A stretch of DNA of 64,000 nt. Origin: Devosia sp. 66-22. Its GTDB lineage: Bacteria > Pseudomonadota > Alphaproteobacteria > Rhizobiales > Devosiaceae. Shown one piece after another: positions 41,665 through 49,355 of this stretch. Numbering within the stretch: the stretch's first letter is position 1; every line of letters starts with the position of its first letter. A model generated the notes under the pieces. It saw only the letters and a list, made by a program, of their open reading frames with translations, was not told the origin of the DNA and made no database searches. Location of the stretch: the NCBI GenBank assembly GCA_001899065.1, contig MKUZ01000019.1, forward strand, positions 19,129 to 83,128. Reading direction: 5' to 3'. The position numbers and the translations under genes were made by a program.

Positions 41665-42665
41665 CACGCGACCGGCCCCCCGGGGGCGGTGAAGCCGGCC
41701 GATTGCGGCGGCGGGCGGCCGCCAGCCCAGTTGGCGGCGCGCTCCTTGAGGTCGCGGAACTTGCGGCTCACCTGGCCGATGCGGTCGTTCCAGGCGGGAT
41801 CGGGCGTCTGGCCCTCGATGACGCGGAAATAGACGTCCATCATGGCGGCGATGGCGAAGGGCTCGATCAGCGCCGCCTTGACCGCCCAGGCAAACAGCAG
41901 CGCGAACACGAAGCCGCCGGCGCCCCAGGCATTGGGGATGAACCAGACCAGCGCGGCGGCCGGCGCTAGCATGAGGAGGAACACCACGAAGGCAAGGGCA
42001 TAGGTAATGACGGTGAGCCAGGCGGCGTTCTTGAGCAGCACCTTGTAGTTCTGCGCGTAGTAGACCACCGCGGTCTCGGCCCCCGCCCAGGGGTTCGCCG
42101 CGCGGGTGCGGAACAGATAGCCCAGGATCACTTCGTCCATCAGCCCCACCGCGATGCGGAGGAAGGCACGGGCGATGCCCACAACGTTCTGCAACCCCGG
42201 GATCGGCAGCAGCGCCGTCAGCCCCTGCAGCAGGCCAAGGATGCCTGCGAGCACGGCCTTGACGATCTGGTCGACCGCGAACAGGACGTTGGTTTCGGCG
42301 AAGCGTTCGCGCACCAGCCCTTGCGCGTAGCCGATTTGCGTCTGGCCCTGCGGGATGGGACGGCCGTCGAGCAGTTCGACGAGCACGGCGATGTGCCCGG
42401 CCTTGACCAGGTAGAGGACGTATTCGCGCAGGAAGAAGATCGCGCCGGCGACGAGGCCGAAACCGATGACGCCGCCCCAGGCGGTGCTGCCGGCCTGGAA
42501 CTCGGTGTCACCGAAGGCGCCAATGCCCCAGCCCACCCCCGCCCCGACGCCCGTGACGATGACGAAGGTCGCGGCGACAGCGAAGTAGACGACCACACGA
42601 AAGGCAATGAAGGGGAGCGTCTGGCCCATGAGGCCAAGCGTACGGCCGATGGAAAAGTCCCACAT
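41664..42665 (-). CDS. Hypothetical multi-pass membrane protein
   Basis: This 333-residue membrane protein has about six hydrophobic segments (for example VVVYFAVAATFVIVTGVGAGVGWGIG, GGVIGFGLVAGAIFFLREYVLYLV, VITYALAFVVFLLMLAPAAALVWFI). A polar, Pro-ending C-terminal tail follows (KFRDLKERAANWAGGRPPPQSAGFT). I do not recognise a named family. Its stop overlaps the ogt start, so the two share a transcript. A transporter motif is not visible. Confidence 0.75.
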   Translation of the reverse strand: MWDFSIGRTLGLMGQTLPFIAFRVVVYFAVAATFVIVTGVGAGVGWGIGAFGDTEFQAGSTAWGGVIGFGLVAGAIFFLREYVLYLVKAGHIAVLVELLDGRPIPQGQTQIGYAQGLVRERFAETNVLFAVDQIVKAVLAGILGLLQGLTALLPIPGLQNVVGIARAFLRIAVGLMDEVILGYLFRTRAANPWAGAETAVVYYAQNYKVLLKNAAWLTVITYALAFVVFLLMLAPAAALVWFIPNAWGAGGFVFALLFAWAVKAALIEPFAIAAMMDVYFRVIEGQTPDPAWNDRIGQVSRKFRDLKERAANWAGGRPPPQSAGFTAPGGPVA

Positions 42666-42736
42666 GCGAACCTCGTCGCGTCACGTCCCGGCGCCCCAAA
42701 TCTAGGCCGACTCCGCCCCGCGCGGCAATCGTGGGA

Positions 42737-43087
42737 CTACATGAAGATCACAGCCACCAGCGCGATCAGCGCCGGGACGGTCTGGATCATCAGGATGCGG
42801 GGGCTCGCAGTGGCGGCGCCGAAGGCTCCGGCGACCGCGACGCAGAGCAGGAAGAAGATCTTGACCGGGTCCCCCGCCTCGCCCAGCCAGATGCCCCAGA
42901 TCAGGCCGGCGGCGAGGAAGCCGTTGTAGAGGCCCTGATTGGCCGCCAGCACCTTGGTGGACTTGCTGAACTCGGGCGTCATGCCAAATGCCTTGCGGCC
43001 GCGCTCGGTGTCCCACAGGACCATTTCGAGCACGACGATGTAGACGTGGATTGCGGCGACGATGCCGGTGAGGACGCTGCCAATCAT
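42737..43087 (-). CDS. DUF1304 family membrane protein
   Basis: This 116-residue membrane protein has four hydrophobic segments and the DUF1304 pattern: IVAAIHVYIVVLEMVLWDTERGRKAFGMTPEFSKSTKVLAANQGLYNGFLAAGLIWG. The role of this family is unknown. The ATG at 43087 is the first in frame with the conserved N-terminal segment. It follows the terminator of the MerR gene and precedes the membrane protein at 41664. Confidence 0.9.
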   Translation of the reverse strand: MIGSVLTGIVAAIHVYIVVLEMVLWDTERGRKAFGMTPEFSKSTKVLAANQGLYNGFLAAGLIWGIWLGEAGDPVKIFFLLCVAVAGAFGAATASPRILMIQTVPALIALVAVIFM

Positions 43088-43117
43088 GCCGCCAGCATCG
43101 CCCAAATCGCGGCAGAC

Positions 43118-43143
43118 GAAAAGGCCGCCCAACTGGGGCGGCC
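43118..43143 (-). terminator. Intrinsic terminator downstream of the MerR/TipAS gene
   Basis: Read leftward, GGCCGCCC-CAGTT-GGGCGGCC forms a perfect 8-bp stem with a five-base loop (43143 to 43123) followed by TTTTC. It lies about 115 bases after the MerR stop and before the DUF1304 start. Confidence 0.8.
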
Positions 43144-43258
43144 CTTCGCTGCGGGCTGCGCGTGAGAACAGGCCGCACGCCGAGGGTGTCGTTGCGTCCT
43201 CGGTATCATCCCAACGGCCCGCGGCGGCCGAGGTTCCGAGAAAGTGCAGCGAGCGCCA

Positions 43259-44032
43259 CTACGCCGCGAGGCGCCTGGCGTAAGCCTTCATCGCCTCAGC
43301 ATGATACTCCGAGAAGCCCTCGCCCAGCGCTTCGTAGCGCGAGACGAAGTCGGGGTGGCTCAGATGCAGATCGGCCAGGCCCGCAAAGGCGTCGGGCGGG
43401 CACGGCCGGTTCCACATCGCCGACACCCAGTCGCGGAAGCGGCCCAGCAGCGGGTCGAGTGCCGTGCTGTCGGCTGGAACGCCATTTCGCATGGCATCGG
43501 CCCAGGCCGTCTCGAGCTCCTTGAGGTCGGTATTGAGCTGGTCCTTCTCGGCCTGGCTCAGACTCTCGTATTTCCGTTTGCTGGTCTCGATGTGCCGGGG
43601 CATGTCGCCACCATATTTCTTGACCAGCCATGCTTCGTACTCGGCCTGCTTTTCGGCCGAGATACCCTTGTACAGTTCCGCGTTTCGCATCGCGCTCTCT
43701 CCGTTCAGATCGGCGATCGTGCGGTCGATCGTCCGGACCAGTTGGGCGTAGCGCTTCGCTTCGGCCGCGAGCTTGTCGCGCTGCAGGCGCAGCGCCTCCA
43801 GCTGGTCGAACCGCGGGTCATCGAGGATGGCCCTTATGTCGCCCAGCGGGATGTCGAGCTCGCGGTGGAGCAGGATCTGCTGCAGGCGCAGCAGTTCGTC
43901 CCGTCCATAGTAGCGATAGCCGTTACGTCCTGTTGACGCGGGCTTGAGAAGGCCGATTTCGTCATAGTGATGCAGCGCCCGGACCGATACGCCCGAAATC
44001 TTCGCCACCTGTTTGACCGTCAGCATCTTCAT
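43259..44032 (-). CDS. MerR family regulator with TipAS domain
   Basis: This 257-residue regulator has an N-terminal MerR helix-turn-helix (LTVKQVAKISGVSVRALHHYDEIGLLKPASTGRNGYRYYGRDELLRLQQILLHRELDIPLGDI) and a coiled-coil dimer helix. From about residue 130 a TipAS antibiotic-recognition domain follows (FSEYHAEAMKAYARRL at the end; PPDAFAGLADLHLSHPDFVSRYEALGEGF). TipAS proteins bind thiopeptide and other cyclic peptide antibiotics and activate genes in response. A classical MerR-type promoter lies just upstream, so it probably controls itself. Confidence 0.93.
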   Translation of the reverse strand: MKMLTVKQVAKISGVSVRALHHYDEIGLLKPASTGRNGYRYYGRDELLRLQQILLHRELDIPLGDIRAILDDPRFDQLEALRLQRDKLAAEAKRYAQLVRTIDRTIADLNGESAMRNAELYKGISAEKQAEYEAWLVKKYGGDMPRHIETSKRKYESLSQAEKDQLNTDLKELETAWADAMRNGVPADSTALDPLLGRFRDWVSAMWNRPCPPDAFAGLADLHLSHPDFVSRYEALGEGFSEYHAEAMKAYARRLAA

Positions 44033-44057
44033 TCGTCCTGCGCCTCCGCCGGACGAT

Positions 44058-44088
44058 CAGATAGTCCCTCACGCTGCGTGAGGGTCAA
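44058..44088 (-). promoter_or_regulatory. MerR-type promoter (19-bp spacer) with palindromic operator
   Basis: Read leftward: -35 TTGACC (44088-44083), a 19-base spacer, and -10 TATCTG (44063-44058). The spacer holds the palindrome CCCTCACG-CAG-CGTGAGGG (44066-44084). A long spacer with a central operator is the hallmark of promoters activated by MerR proteins through DNA twisting. The MerR/TipAS gene starts 26 bases further. Confidence 0.8.
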
Positions 44089-44092
44089 CAGC

Positions 44093-44563
44093 TCATCTGC
44101 ACGATTTCAGCACGGCGGCGATCGCCTTGCTCGAGCCTTCGAGAGTGAACTCCTGGACCGGCCACGGGCCGCTCGGCGCATCGACGGCCACGCTGTCCTC
44201 GGTGCGCAGGAAGCCCACAATCAGCGAGTCGGTGGGGAAGTAGGCGGCGTACATGCCGTCCATGTCCTCGTACTGCATATCGAGCGAGAGGATGTCGTCG
44301 CCAAAATCGAAGGTGAAGCTGACCGGCGTGTCGATGATCGGATCGGGGGCACCTTCGGGCGCCGCGCCCTGCCCGTAGCGCAGCACCAGCTCGTCGCCGC
44401 ACATCATGCGCAACTCGGGCGGCACGTCGCCGCCCTGCGCGCCGAACACCCAGGCCATCATGACGGAGCCGCCTTCATCCTCCTGCATGCCGGATTCCCA
44501 TCCGGCGCCGAGGGCAGTCGAGGCGATGAGCGCGAAAGGCACGGCAAGGAGCAGGCGACGCAT
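44093..44563 (-). CDS. Hypothetical exported protein
   Basis: This 156-residue protein has a signal peptide (MRRLLLAVPFALIASTALG). The mature part has two cysteines (RMMCGDELVL and LKSCR), probably a disulfide, and a beta-rich middle (PVSFTFDFGDDILSLDMQYEDMDGMYAAYFPTDSLIVGF). I do not recognise a family. The ATG at 44563 is preceded by GAGGACCGCC; a GTG four codons upstream is possible. It lies eight bases after the ASCH-like gene and ends just before the MerR promoter. Confidence 0.7.
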   Translation of the reverse strand: MRRLLLAVPFALIASTALGAGWESGMQEDEGGSVMMAWVFGAQGGDVPPELRMMCGDELVLRYGQGAAPEGAPDPIIDTPVSFTFDFGDDILSLDMQYEDMDGMYAAYFPTDSLIVGFLRTEDSVAVDAPSGPWPVQEFTLEGSSKAIAAVLKSCR

Positions 44564-44571
44564 GGCGGTCC

Positions 44572-44865
44572 TCACGATTGTGGTGCTGGCCCAAGATAGC
44601 TCACTTCAATGCGGTGGAAGAGTGGCCCCTGCTTCATCGTGTCGAGCCAGCGCCGGAAGTCGGCGACATCGCCGAATCCCGCCCTCCTGGCGTCGGCGGC
44701 GGTGACATCGTCGGGCGACATTTCGGTGATGCTGCCGATCCGGAGCAGGCCGATCCTGGTCTTGAGCGTGCCGCCGGCCTTCACCGACGGGCGTGTCCAG
44801 CGCCGGAACTGCAGCGTGATCTCCCCGCGCTTGATGGCTTCCAGCACTTCGAGCTTGAGCAGCAT
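44572..44865 (-). CDS. ASCH-like domain protein (stand-alone)
   Basis: This 97-residue protein matches the N-terminal half of the protein at 40565: MLLKLEVLEAIKRGEITLQFRRWTRPSVKAGGTLKTRIGLLRIGSITEMSPDDVTAADARRAGF here, with FRRWTRPxVKxGGTL and a following DDxRRAGxGxVA segment in both. The fold is probably ASCH/PUA-like. Unlike its relative it has no winged helix. It has a strong ribosome site (AGGAGG) before the ATG at 44865. The function is unknown; binding of RNA or a modified base is a reasonable guess. Confidence 0.8.
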   Translation of the reverse strand: MLLKLEVLEAIKRGEITLQFRRWTRPSVKAGGTLKTRIGLLRIGSITEMSPDDVTAADARRAGFGDVADFRRWLDTMKQGPLFHRIEVSYLGPAPQS

Positions 44866-44995
44866 CGGCCCCTCCTTGTGCCGTCGGTATGAACCCGGAC
44901 GGACAGTAGGTGAACCCCTAAATTGCGAAGGCCGCACCTATTGGCACTGTATGGTTCTGTCGACTGGCATCCCCAGCGCTTTTACGGAGGCAGTT

Positions 44996-45178
44996 ATGGA
45001 AGACCGCGCCGAACAGATCACCAAGCAGGTTCGCATCATTTCCGACTTCAACCTCAAGATTGCCGAGCTCGTGAAGAGCGCCAGCCCCACCGACCTCATC
45101 GAGATTCTGGGCGACCAGCGGTCGCTGATCTCGGCCAAGCACAACAACCAGAACCAGAACGGCCGGCTGATCGAGTAG
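44996..45178 (+). CDS. 60-residue protein coupled to a B12-type radical SAM gene
   Basis: This small, Cys-free, hydrophilic protein consists of a predicted helical part (RAEQITKQVRIISDFNLKIAELVKSASPTDLIEIL) and an Asn/Gln-rich end (HNNQNQNGRLIE). The ATG has a strong ribosome site (TTTACGGAGG). Its stop is four bases before the GTG of the radical SAM gene, so the two are translationally linked. It could be the substrate peptide of that enzyme (RiPP precursor), a partner protein, or unrelated. I do not recognise a family. Confidence 0.65.
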   Translation: MEDRAEQITKQVRIISDFNLKIAELVKSASPTDLIEILGDQRSLISAKHNNQNQNGRLIE

Positions 45179-45182
45179 TCGC

Positions 45183-47201
45183 GTGAGCGGGCGCCGCACG
45201 CCGGACGTCACCCTCGTCTTCCCGCCGCAATGGAGTCCGTTTCAGCCGGCTCTGGCCCTGCCCTCGCTGAGGGCCTGGCTCGAGCGCGCCGGGCACAGCG
45301 TGCGGGTGATCGACGCCAATATCGCGTTCTACGAATGGCTCCTGTCGGATGACTGCGTCGCGCGGCTGCGCGGCGCGCTCGATGCAGCGAGCGCCTCCAC
45401 CCGGGACGCCTATGAGACATTCCTCGGCGCCGCAGCGGCATTTCGCGAGACGATCCTGCGCGTGCGCCGATGGCAGGCGCTGAAGACCCTGCGGACCGAA
45501 CGCCTCGAGACGTACGTCGCGGAGACCTACATGTCGTCGCGGGCCCTCGACACCTATCTCCACTATGTCTCGCACATCGCCGGCGGCTTCAAACTCAGCC
45601 CCTACAATTTCTCGATTCCGGGCAACAGCCTGCGCGTCGCCGACATCGAGAGCTTCCTCGCGCACCCGCCGCCACTCCTCATGGCGTTCGTTGCCCTAGA
45701 GGTCGATCGCATCCTCGAGGATCGGCCGCGCTTCGTCGGCCTCTCCTGCATCGGCCAGGAGCAGCTTCTGTTCACGCTGCTGTTCGCCAAGCGGCTGAGG
45801 GAACGCACGAGCGCGCCCATCATCGTGGGCGGCACGATCTTCAGCCGGATCTTCGAGCGCGGCCGCCTGCCGGCGCAATGGTTCCGCTATGTCGATGTCT
45901 TCGTGCGCAACGAAGGCGAGCTGCCCCTCGAAGGCATTCTCGGTCTCGACCCCCTCGACCTCGGTGCGGGGATCGCCCGCGTTCCGGGCGTGATCTACCT
46001 CAAGGACGGCGTGCCGACCTCCACCGCGCCCGCCGCGCCGCTCAAGCCGGACGCGATCCCGGTGCCGGACTTCGACGAGCTGCCGCTCGAAAGCTATCTC
46101 GTGGGCGAGATCACGCTTCCGATCCTCGCCTCGCGCGGCTGCTACTGGGGGAAGTGCGAGTTCTGCCACCATGGCATGGTGTATGGCGAAAAGTACTCGG
46201 CCAGCAGCCTCGACGGCATCGTCGCCGCCCTCGACGAGCTCGAGGCCAAATACGGCATCACCAGCTTCGCCTTCAACGACGAAGCGGTGCCGCCCAAGGT
46301 CTTTCGCGGCCTGTCGAGCCTGCTGGCGCAGAACCGGCCCCGGCATTTCGATTTCACGGGGCTGCTGAAGTTCGAGAACTACTTCCAGAGCGAGGACTTC
46401 CGGAACGCGCGGGAGGCCGGGTTCCGCTCGCTCTACATCGGCCTGGAATCGGCTTCCGAACGGGTGCTCGACCTGATGCAGAAGCGGAGCACGTCGGCGG
46501 TGATGGTCCGCAACCTGGCGGACGCGACGGCCGCCGATATCTGGACGCACTGCTTCGTGTTCTTCGGCTTTCCCGGCGAGACGGAGGCCGACGCGGAAGA
46601 GACGGTCTCGTTCCTCATGAGCAATAGCGGGATCATCGGCTCGTTCGGTGCCGGCACGTTCTCGCTCGAACACAACGCCCCGATCATGCGGCGGCTCGCG
46701 GAGTTCGGCGTATCGGTGCGGGAGGCGCATGCCGACAGCATCGATGTCTATTACGACTACGATGTCGACCGCGGCATCGGGCCCAAGCGCGCCATCCGCT
46801 GGATGGAGCAGTTGAACGAGCAGTCCGACGGCATCCCCTCCTACCGGGCGATCAACTGGATCCCGCGCGAGCATCTTCTGGGCCTGCTCAGCGCCGGCAC
46901 CGTCGCCGATCTGAAACGCATTTCCATCGGCTGCGTCGACGAAGGCGATGCGCCGCTCGCCATGCCGCTCTCCACCTTCACGATCGACCGCAAATCGGCG
47001 GGGCACGGACGGATCGTCATGAACATGCTCAACGGCCGAACCTTCGCCCTCAAGGGACCGCTCGATGTGGCGTTCGCGAGCGTGCGGGAAGCCGAAGCGC
47101 ATCTGGGCGACATCGAGGGGGCGTGGCCCGACCTGCTGACGGCCCTGCGGTCCGGCTCCGGAGAGCGCGCATCGCACCAGGAAGACACCCGGCCGATCTA
47201 G
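45183..47201 (+). CDS. B12-binding domain radical SAM protein, unusual Cys spacing
   Basis: This 672-residue protein has an N-terminal region starting VTLVFPPQWSPFQPALALPSLRAWLERAGHSVRVIDAN, as in cobalamin-binding radical SAM enzymes, and a conserved VGLSCIGQEQLLF...APIIVGGTIFSRI part of that fold. The radical SAM motif is GCYWGKCEFCHH (C320, C325, C328), a C-x4-C-x2-C spacing instead of the usual C-x3-C-x2-C. The AdoMet-site segments YIGLESASERVLDLM and FFGFPGETEADAEETVSFL follow. Such enzymes methylate or rearrange unreactive carbons. The GTG start, preceded by the 60-residue gene, and the lack of any other partner leave the substrate unknown. Confidence 0.85.
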   Translation: MSGRRTPDVTLVFPPQWSPFQPALALPSLRAWLERAGHSVRVIDANIAFYEWLLSDDCVARLRGALDAASASTRDAYETFLGAAAAFRETILRVRRWQALKTLRTERLETYVAETYMSSRALDTYLHYVSHIAGGFKLSPYNFSIPGNSLRVADIESFLAHPPPLLMAFVALEVDRILEDRPRFVGLSCIGQEQLLFTLLFAKRLRERTSAPIIVGGTIFSRIFERGRLPAQWFRYVDVFVRNEGELPLEGILGLDPLDLGAGIARVPGVIYLKDGVPTSTAPAAPLKPDAIPVPDFDELPLESYLVGEITLPILASRGCYWGKCEFCHHGMVYGEKYSASSLDGIVAALDELEAKYGITSFAFNDEAVPPKVFRGLSSLLAQNRPRHFDFTGLLKFENYFQSEDFRNAREAGFRSLYIGLESASERVLDLMQKRSTSAVMVRNLADATAADIWTHCFVFFGFPGETEADAEETVSFLMSNSGIIGSFGAGTFSLEHNAPIMRRLAEFGVSVREAHADSIDVYYDYDVDRGIGPKRAIRWMEQLNEQSDGIPSYRAINWIPREHLLGLLSAGTVADLKRISIGCVDEGDAPLAMPLSTFTIDRKSAGHGRIVMNMLNGRTFALKGPLDVAFASVREAEAHLGDIEGAWPDLLTALRSGSGERASHQEDTRPI

Positions 47202-47227
47202 CGTCGAAGACGGCCTGCGCTGGCGCC

Positions 47228-47313
47228 TGGTGCGGGCGGCGGGACTCGAACCCGCACGGGGATACCCCCTCGGGATTTTAAGTCCCGTATGTCTACCATT
47301 CCATCACGCCCGC
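47228..47313 (-). tRNA. tRNA-Leu (anticodon UAA)
   Basis: The leftward strand reads GCGGGCG at the 5' end, pairing with CGCCCGC before the A and the encoded CCA. The anticodon loop is CTTAAAA, giving UAA (Leu). There is a long variable arm, as in class II tRNAs, and a T arm GCGGG-TTCGAGT-CCCGC. It lies between the radical SAM gene and a VOC gene with no sign of an integrated element. Confidence 0.95.
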
Positions 47314-47542
47314 GCCCGGCCGGTGTCTCACGATAGGCCTCAAAACTCAAACGCTGTTGGCCCAGGCGCCGCCGCCGATCTCGACGTTCCCGGCGGGGGC
47401 TCTCGTCCCGGCGACGAGCCACGATTCCAGAGCCGGCATCGGCCGGAGCGTCTTTCCGCACAAATCTCGAACACTGACGGAAAGGCTGACGTTGGCTGGC
47501 AGGCAATGGCTGGCATGGTGCCCGGGTAAACAGGAGGAACCT

Positions 47543-47920
47543 ATGAAATACATCGACCGCTACCCCATCATCGTCACGCCCATCTTTGCCACCTGCCGCG
47601 ACTTCTGGGCCAAGCATCTGGGCTTCGCCGTGATCTTCGAGAACGACTGGTTCGTGCTGATGCAGGCCGAGGGCGCCAGCATCGCCTTCATGTCGCCCGA
47701 GCACCCCTCGCCGCCGCCGGGCCCGGAGACCTTCACGGCCGGCATGTGCATGGAACTCGAGGTGGACGACGCCGTCGCCGCTCTCGCGCTGTTCCGCGCC
47801 ACGGGCCGCGAACCGGACTACCCGCTGACCGACGAGCCCTTCGGCCAGCGCCGGTTCAGCGTGCAGGACCCCTCGGGGCTGTGGGTGAACGTCGTGCAGC
47901 AGGTCACCATACCCGTCTGA
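47543..47920 (+). CDS. VOC family protein
   Basis: This 125-residue protein is a single VOC-fold domain: IVTPIFATCRDFWAKHLGFAVIFENDWFVLMQAEGASIAFMSPEHPS, then MCMELEVDDAVAALALFRATG and FGQRRFSVQDPSGLWVNVVQQV. The usual His/Glu metal ligands are not all in place, so it may bind rather than convert a substrate. The ATG has a strong ribosome site (CAGGAGGAAC). Its stop overlaps the start of the AlkD-like gene by one base (TGATG). It shares the family fold with the gene at 21913. Confidence 0.88.
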   Translation: MKYIDRYPIIVTPIFATCRDFWAKHLGFAVIFENDWFVLMQAEGASIAFMSPEHPSPPPGPETFTAGMCMELEVDDAVAALALFRATGREPDYPLTDEPFGQRRFSVQDPSGLWVNVVQQVTIPV

Positions 47921-48678
47921 TGACCGACAAGCAGCCGCTCGTTCCCTACAAGGAATACTTCGGGGTCGCCCTCGCCGAGCGGCTGGGAGACGACATCGTC
48001 GCGGTGCATCGCGCGTTCGATCGCACCGCGTTCCTTGCCGACGTCGCGCCGCGCATCGCGCCCCTCGAGCTCAAGGCGCGCGTCGCGCTCATCGCCGAGG
48101 GGCTGCGGTCGCACCTGCCGCCGGATTATCCGGCGGCGCTGCGCGTGTTGCTGCGCATCCTCGGGCCGGAGAATCCGGGCGTATCGGGCGCGTTCAAGTT
48201 CGGCTCGCGCTTCATGCCGGTGGCGCTGTTCGTCGAGCGCTACGGGCTCGAACATTACGATTTGTCGATGCGGGCGCTGGCCGAGATCACCAAACGCGGC
48301 ACCTCGGAATATGCCGTACGGCCCTACATCGTTGCCGATCCGGAACGGGCGCTGGACTATCTGAGCGAGTGGTCGACGGATGCCAATTCGCACCTGCGTC
48401 GCCTCGTCAGCGAGGGGCCGCGGCCGCTGCTTCCCTGGGCGCGCAAGCTCACCACCTTCCTCGACGGTCCCGAGCCGATCGTCGACCTGCTCGAGGGGCT
48501 GCGCACCGACGCCTCACCCTATGTCCGCAAGTCCGTCGCCAACCACCTCAAGGACTACTACCGCCTGATCCCGGCACGCATCGACCCGCTGGTCCGCGCG
48601 TGGCCCGACCGAGGTGCCGCGGCCGAATGGGTGATGCGCAAGGTCGAGAGCTATCGCGCCGAATTCACCGGCGGCTGA
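47920..48678 (+). CDS. AlkD-like DNA alkylation repair protein (HEAT-repeat)
   Basis: This 252-residue all-helical protein is of the DNA alkylation repair (AlkC/AlkD) HEAT-repeat type. It shows EHYDLSMRALAEITKRGTSEYAVRPYI, SEWSTDANSHLRRLVSEGPRPLLPWARKLTTFL and a C-terminal LRTDASPYVRKSVANHLKDYYRLIPARI. These arrays bind alkylated DNA and release damaged bases. It is coupled to the VOC gene upstream (TGATG overlap). Confidence 0.88.
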   Translation: MTDKQPLVPYKEYFGVALAERLGDDIVAVHRAFDRTAFLADVAPRIAPLELKARVALIAEGLRSHLPPDYPAALRVLLRILGPENPGVSGAFKFGSRFMPVALFVERYGLEHYDLSMRALAEITKRGTSEYAVRPYIVADPERALDYLSEWSTDANSHLRRLVSEGPRPLLPWARKLTTFLDGPEPIVDLLEGLRTDASPYVRKSVANHLKDYYRLIPARIDPLVRAWPDRGAAAEWVMRKVESYRAEFTGG

Positions 48679-48720
48679 CGCCGCTCAGTCCGTGCCGCGG
48701 CCCACCGGCGAACCGTGGGA

Positions 48721-48751
48721 TTGACCTAATATAGCGTATCAGCTATATAGC
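48721..48751 (+). promoter_or_regulatory. higBA promoter with overlapping palindromic operator
   Basis: TTGACC (48721-48726) and TATATA (48744-48749) are separated by exactly 17 bases. The inverted repeat ATATAGC-GTATCA-GCTATAT (48729-48748) and the palindrome GCTATATAGC (48742-48751) overlap the -10 box, as expected for self-repression by the HigA antitoxin. The -10 ends only six bases before the ATG, so the transcript should begin at or near the start codon (leaderless). Confidence 0.7.
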
Positions 48752-48755
48752 GAGT

Positions 48756-49079
48756 ATGCGCTGGACGGTTGAGACGCTCGACGTCGTCGATGCCGAGATT
48801 GAAGCGCTGCCACCGGGTCTCCAGGCCCGACTGCTGCGCCTCCTCGACATGGTCGAGGCGTTGGGGCTGGAGCAACTGCATGAGCCGCACGTCAAACACA
48901 TCGACGGCAAGCTCTGGGAACTGCGAGCCCGGGCAGCAGAAGGCATCGCTCGGGGCATGTATGTCACGGTAAGCGGACGACGCGTGGTCGTGCTCCATGT
49001 GTTCGTCAAGAAGTCGCAGAAGACTCCGGCGCGCGCGATCGCGGTCGCGCGCGACAGAATGAGGAAGGTAGTGGAATGA
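48756..49079 (+). CDS. higB: HigB-type toxin (Gp49-like, RelE superfamily)
   Basis: This 107-residue toxin of the Gp49-like/RelE superfamily (ribosome-dependent mRNA interferase in characterised relatives) has LGLEQLHEPHVKHIDGKLWELRARAAEGIARGMYVTVSGRRVVVLHVFVKKSQKTPARAIAVARDRM. The Lys/Arg-rich end and the HVFVKKSQKTP segment fit this family. The last four bases overlap the antitoxin start (ATGA). There is no ribosome site upstream, in line with a leaderless transcript. Confidence 0.92.
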   Translation: MRWTVETLDVVDAEIEALPPGLQARLLRLLDMVEALGLEQLHEPHVKHIDGKLWELRARAAEGIARGMYVTVSGRRVVVLHVFVKKSQKTPARAIAVARDRMRKVVE

Positions 49080-49354
49080 CGAAGCTCGCGGCCCTCAAGG
49101 CAAAGCTGCTCAAGAACCCCGAGGTTCGCAGGGAGTACGAAGCGGCCGACGCAGAGTATGCGATCATCGAGGCGCTGATCCGGGCGCGGACATCGGCCAA
49201 GCTCTCGCAGTCGGAGGTCGCCAAGCGGCTGGGGACGACCCAGTCCGCCATCGCCCGGCTCGAAGGCGGCAACGTCTCGCCCTCGCTATCGACACTTCGA
49301 CGCTATGCCGAAGCGACAGGCTCCAGGCTGCAGATCGATATCGTTCCGCAGTAG
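49076..49354 (+). CDS. higA: HigA-type antitoxin (XRE helix-turn-helix)
   Basis: This 92-residue antitoxin has an XRE helix-turn-helix (LSQSEVAKRLGTTQSAIARLEGGNVSPSLSTLRRYAEATGSRLQI) and an N-terminal helix that probably covers the toxin. It overlaps higB by four bases, in the toxin-first order typical of higBA. It should bind the palindromes upstream of higB. Confidence 0.92.
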   Translation: MTKLAALKAKLLKNPEVRREYEAADAEYAIIEALIRARTSAKLSQSEVAKRLGTTQSAIARLEGGNVSPSLSTLRRYAEATGSRLQIDIVPQ

Positions 49355-49355
49355 C

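Noticed and set aside
44934..44965. Possible sigma-54 promoter (TTGGCACTGTATGGTTCT) upstream of the 60-aa ORF.
   Set aside because: The -24 half (TGGCAC) is present, but the -12 half lacks the required GC at the right distance.
47228..47542. tRNA-Leu as an integration site for a mobile element.
   Set aside because: No integrase and no second copy of the tRNA 3' end are seen on either side in this window.
47347..47553. Leftward frame of 68 residues next to tRNA-Leu, ending in a Gly-rich segment.
   Set aside because: It overlaps the ribosome site and start of the VOC gene, has no ribosome site of its own and matches no family I know.
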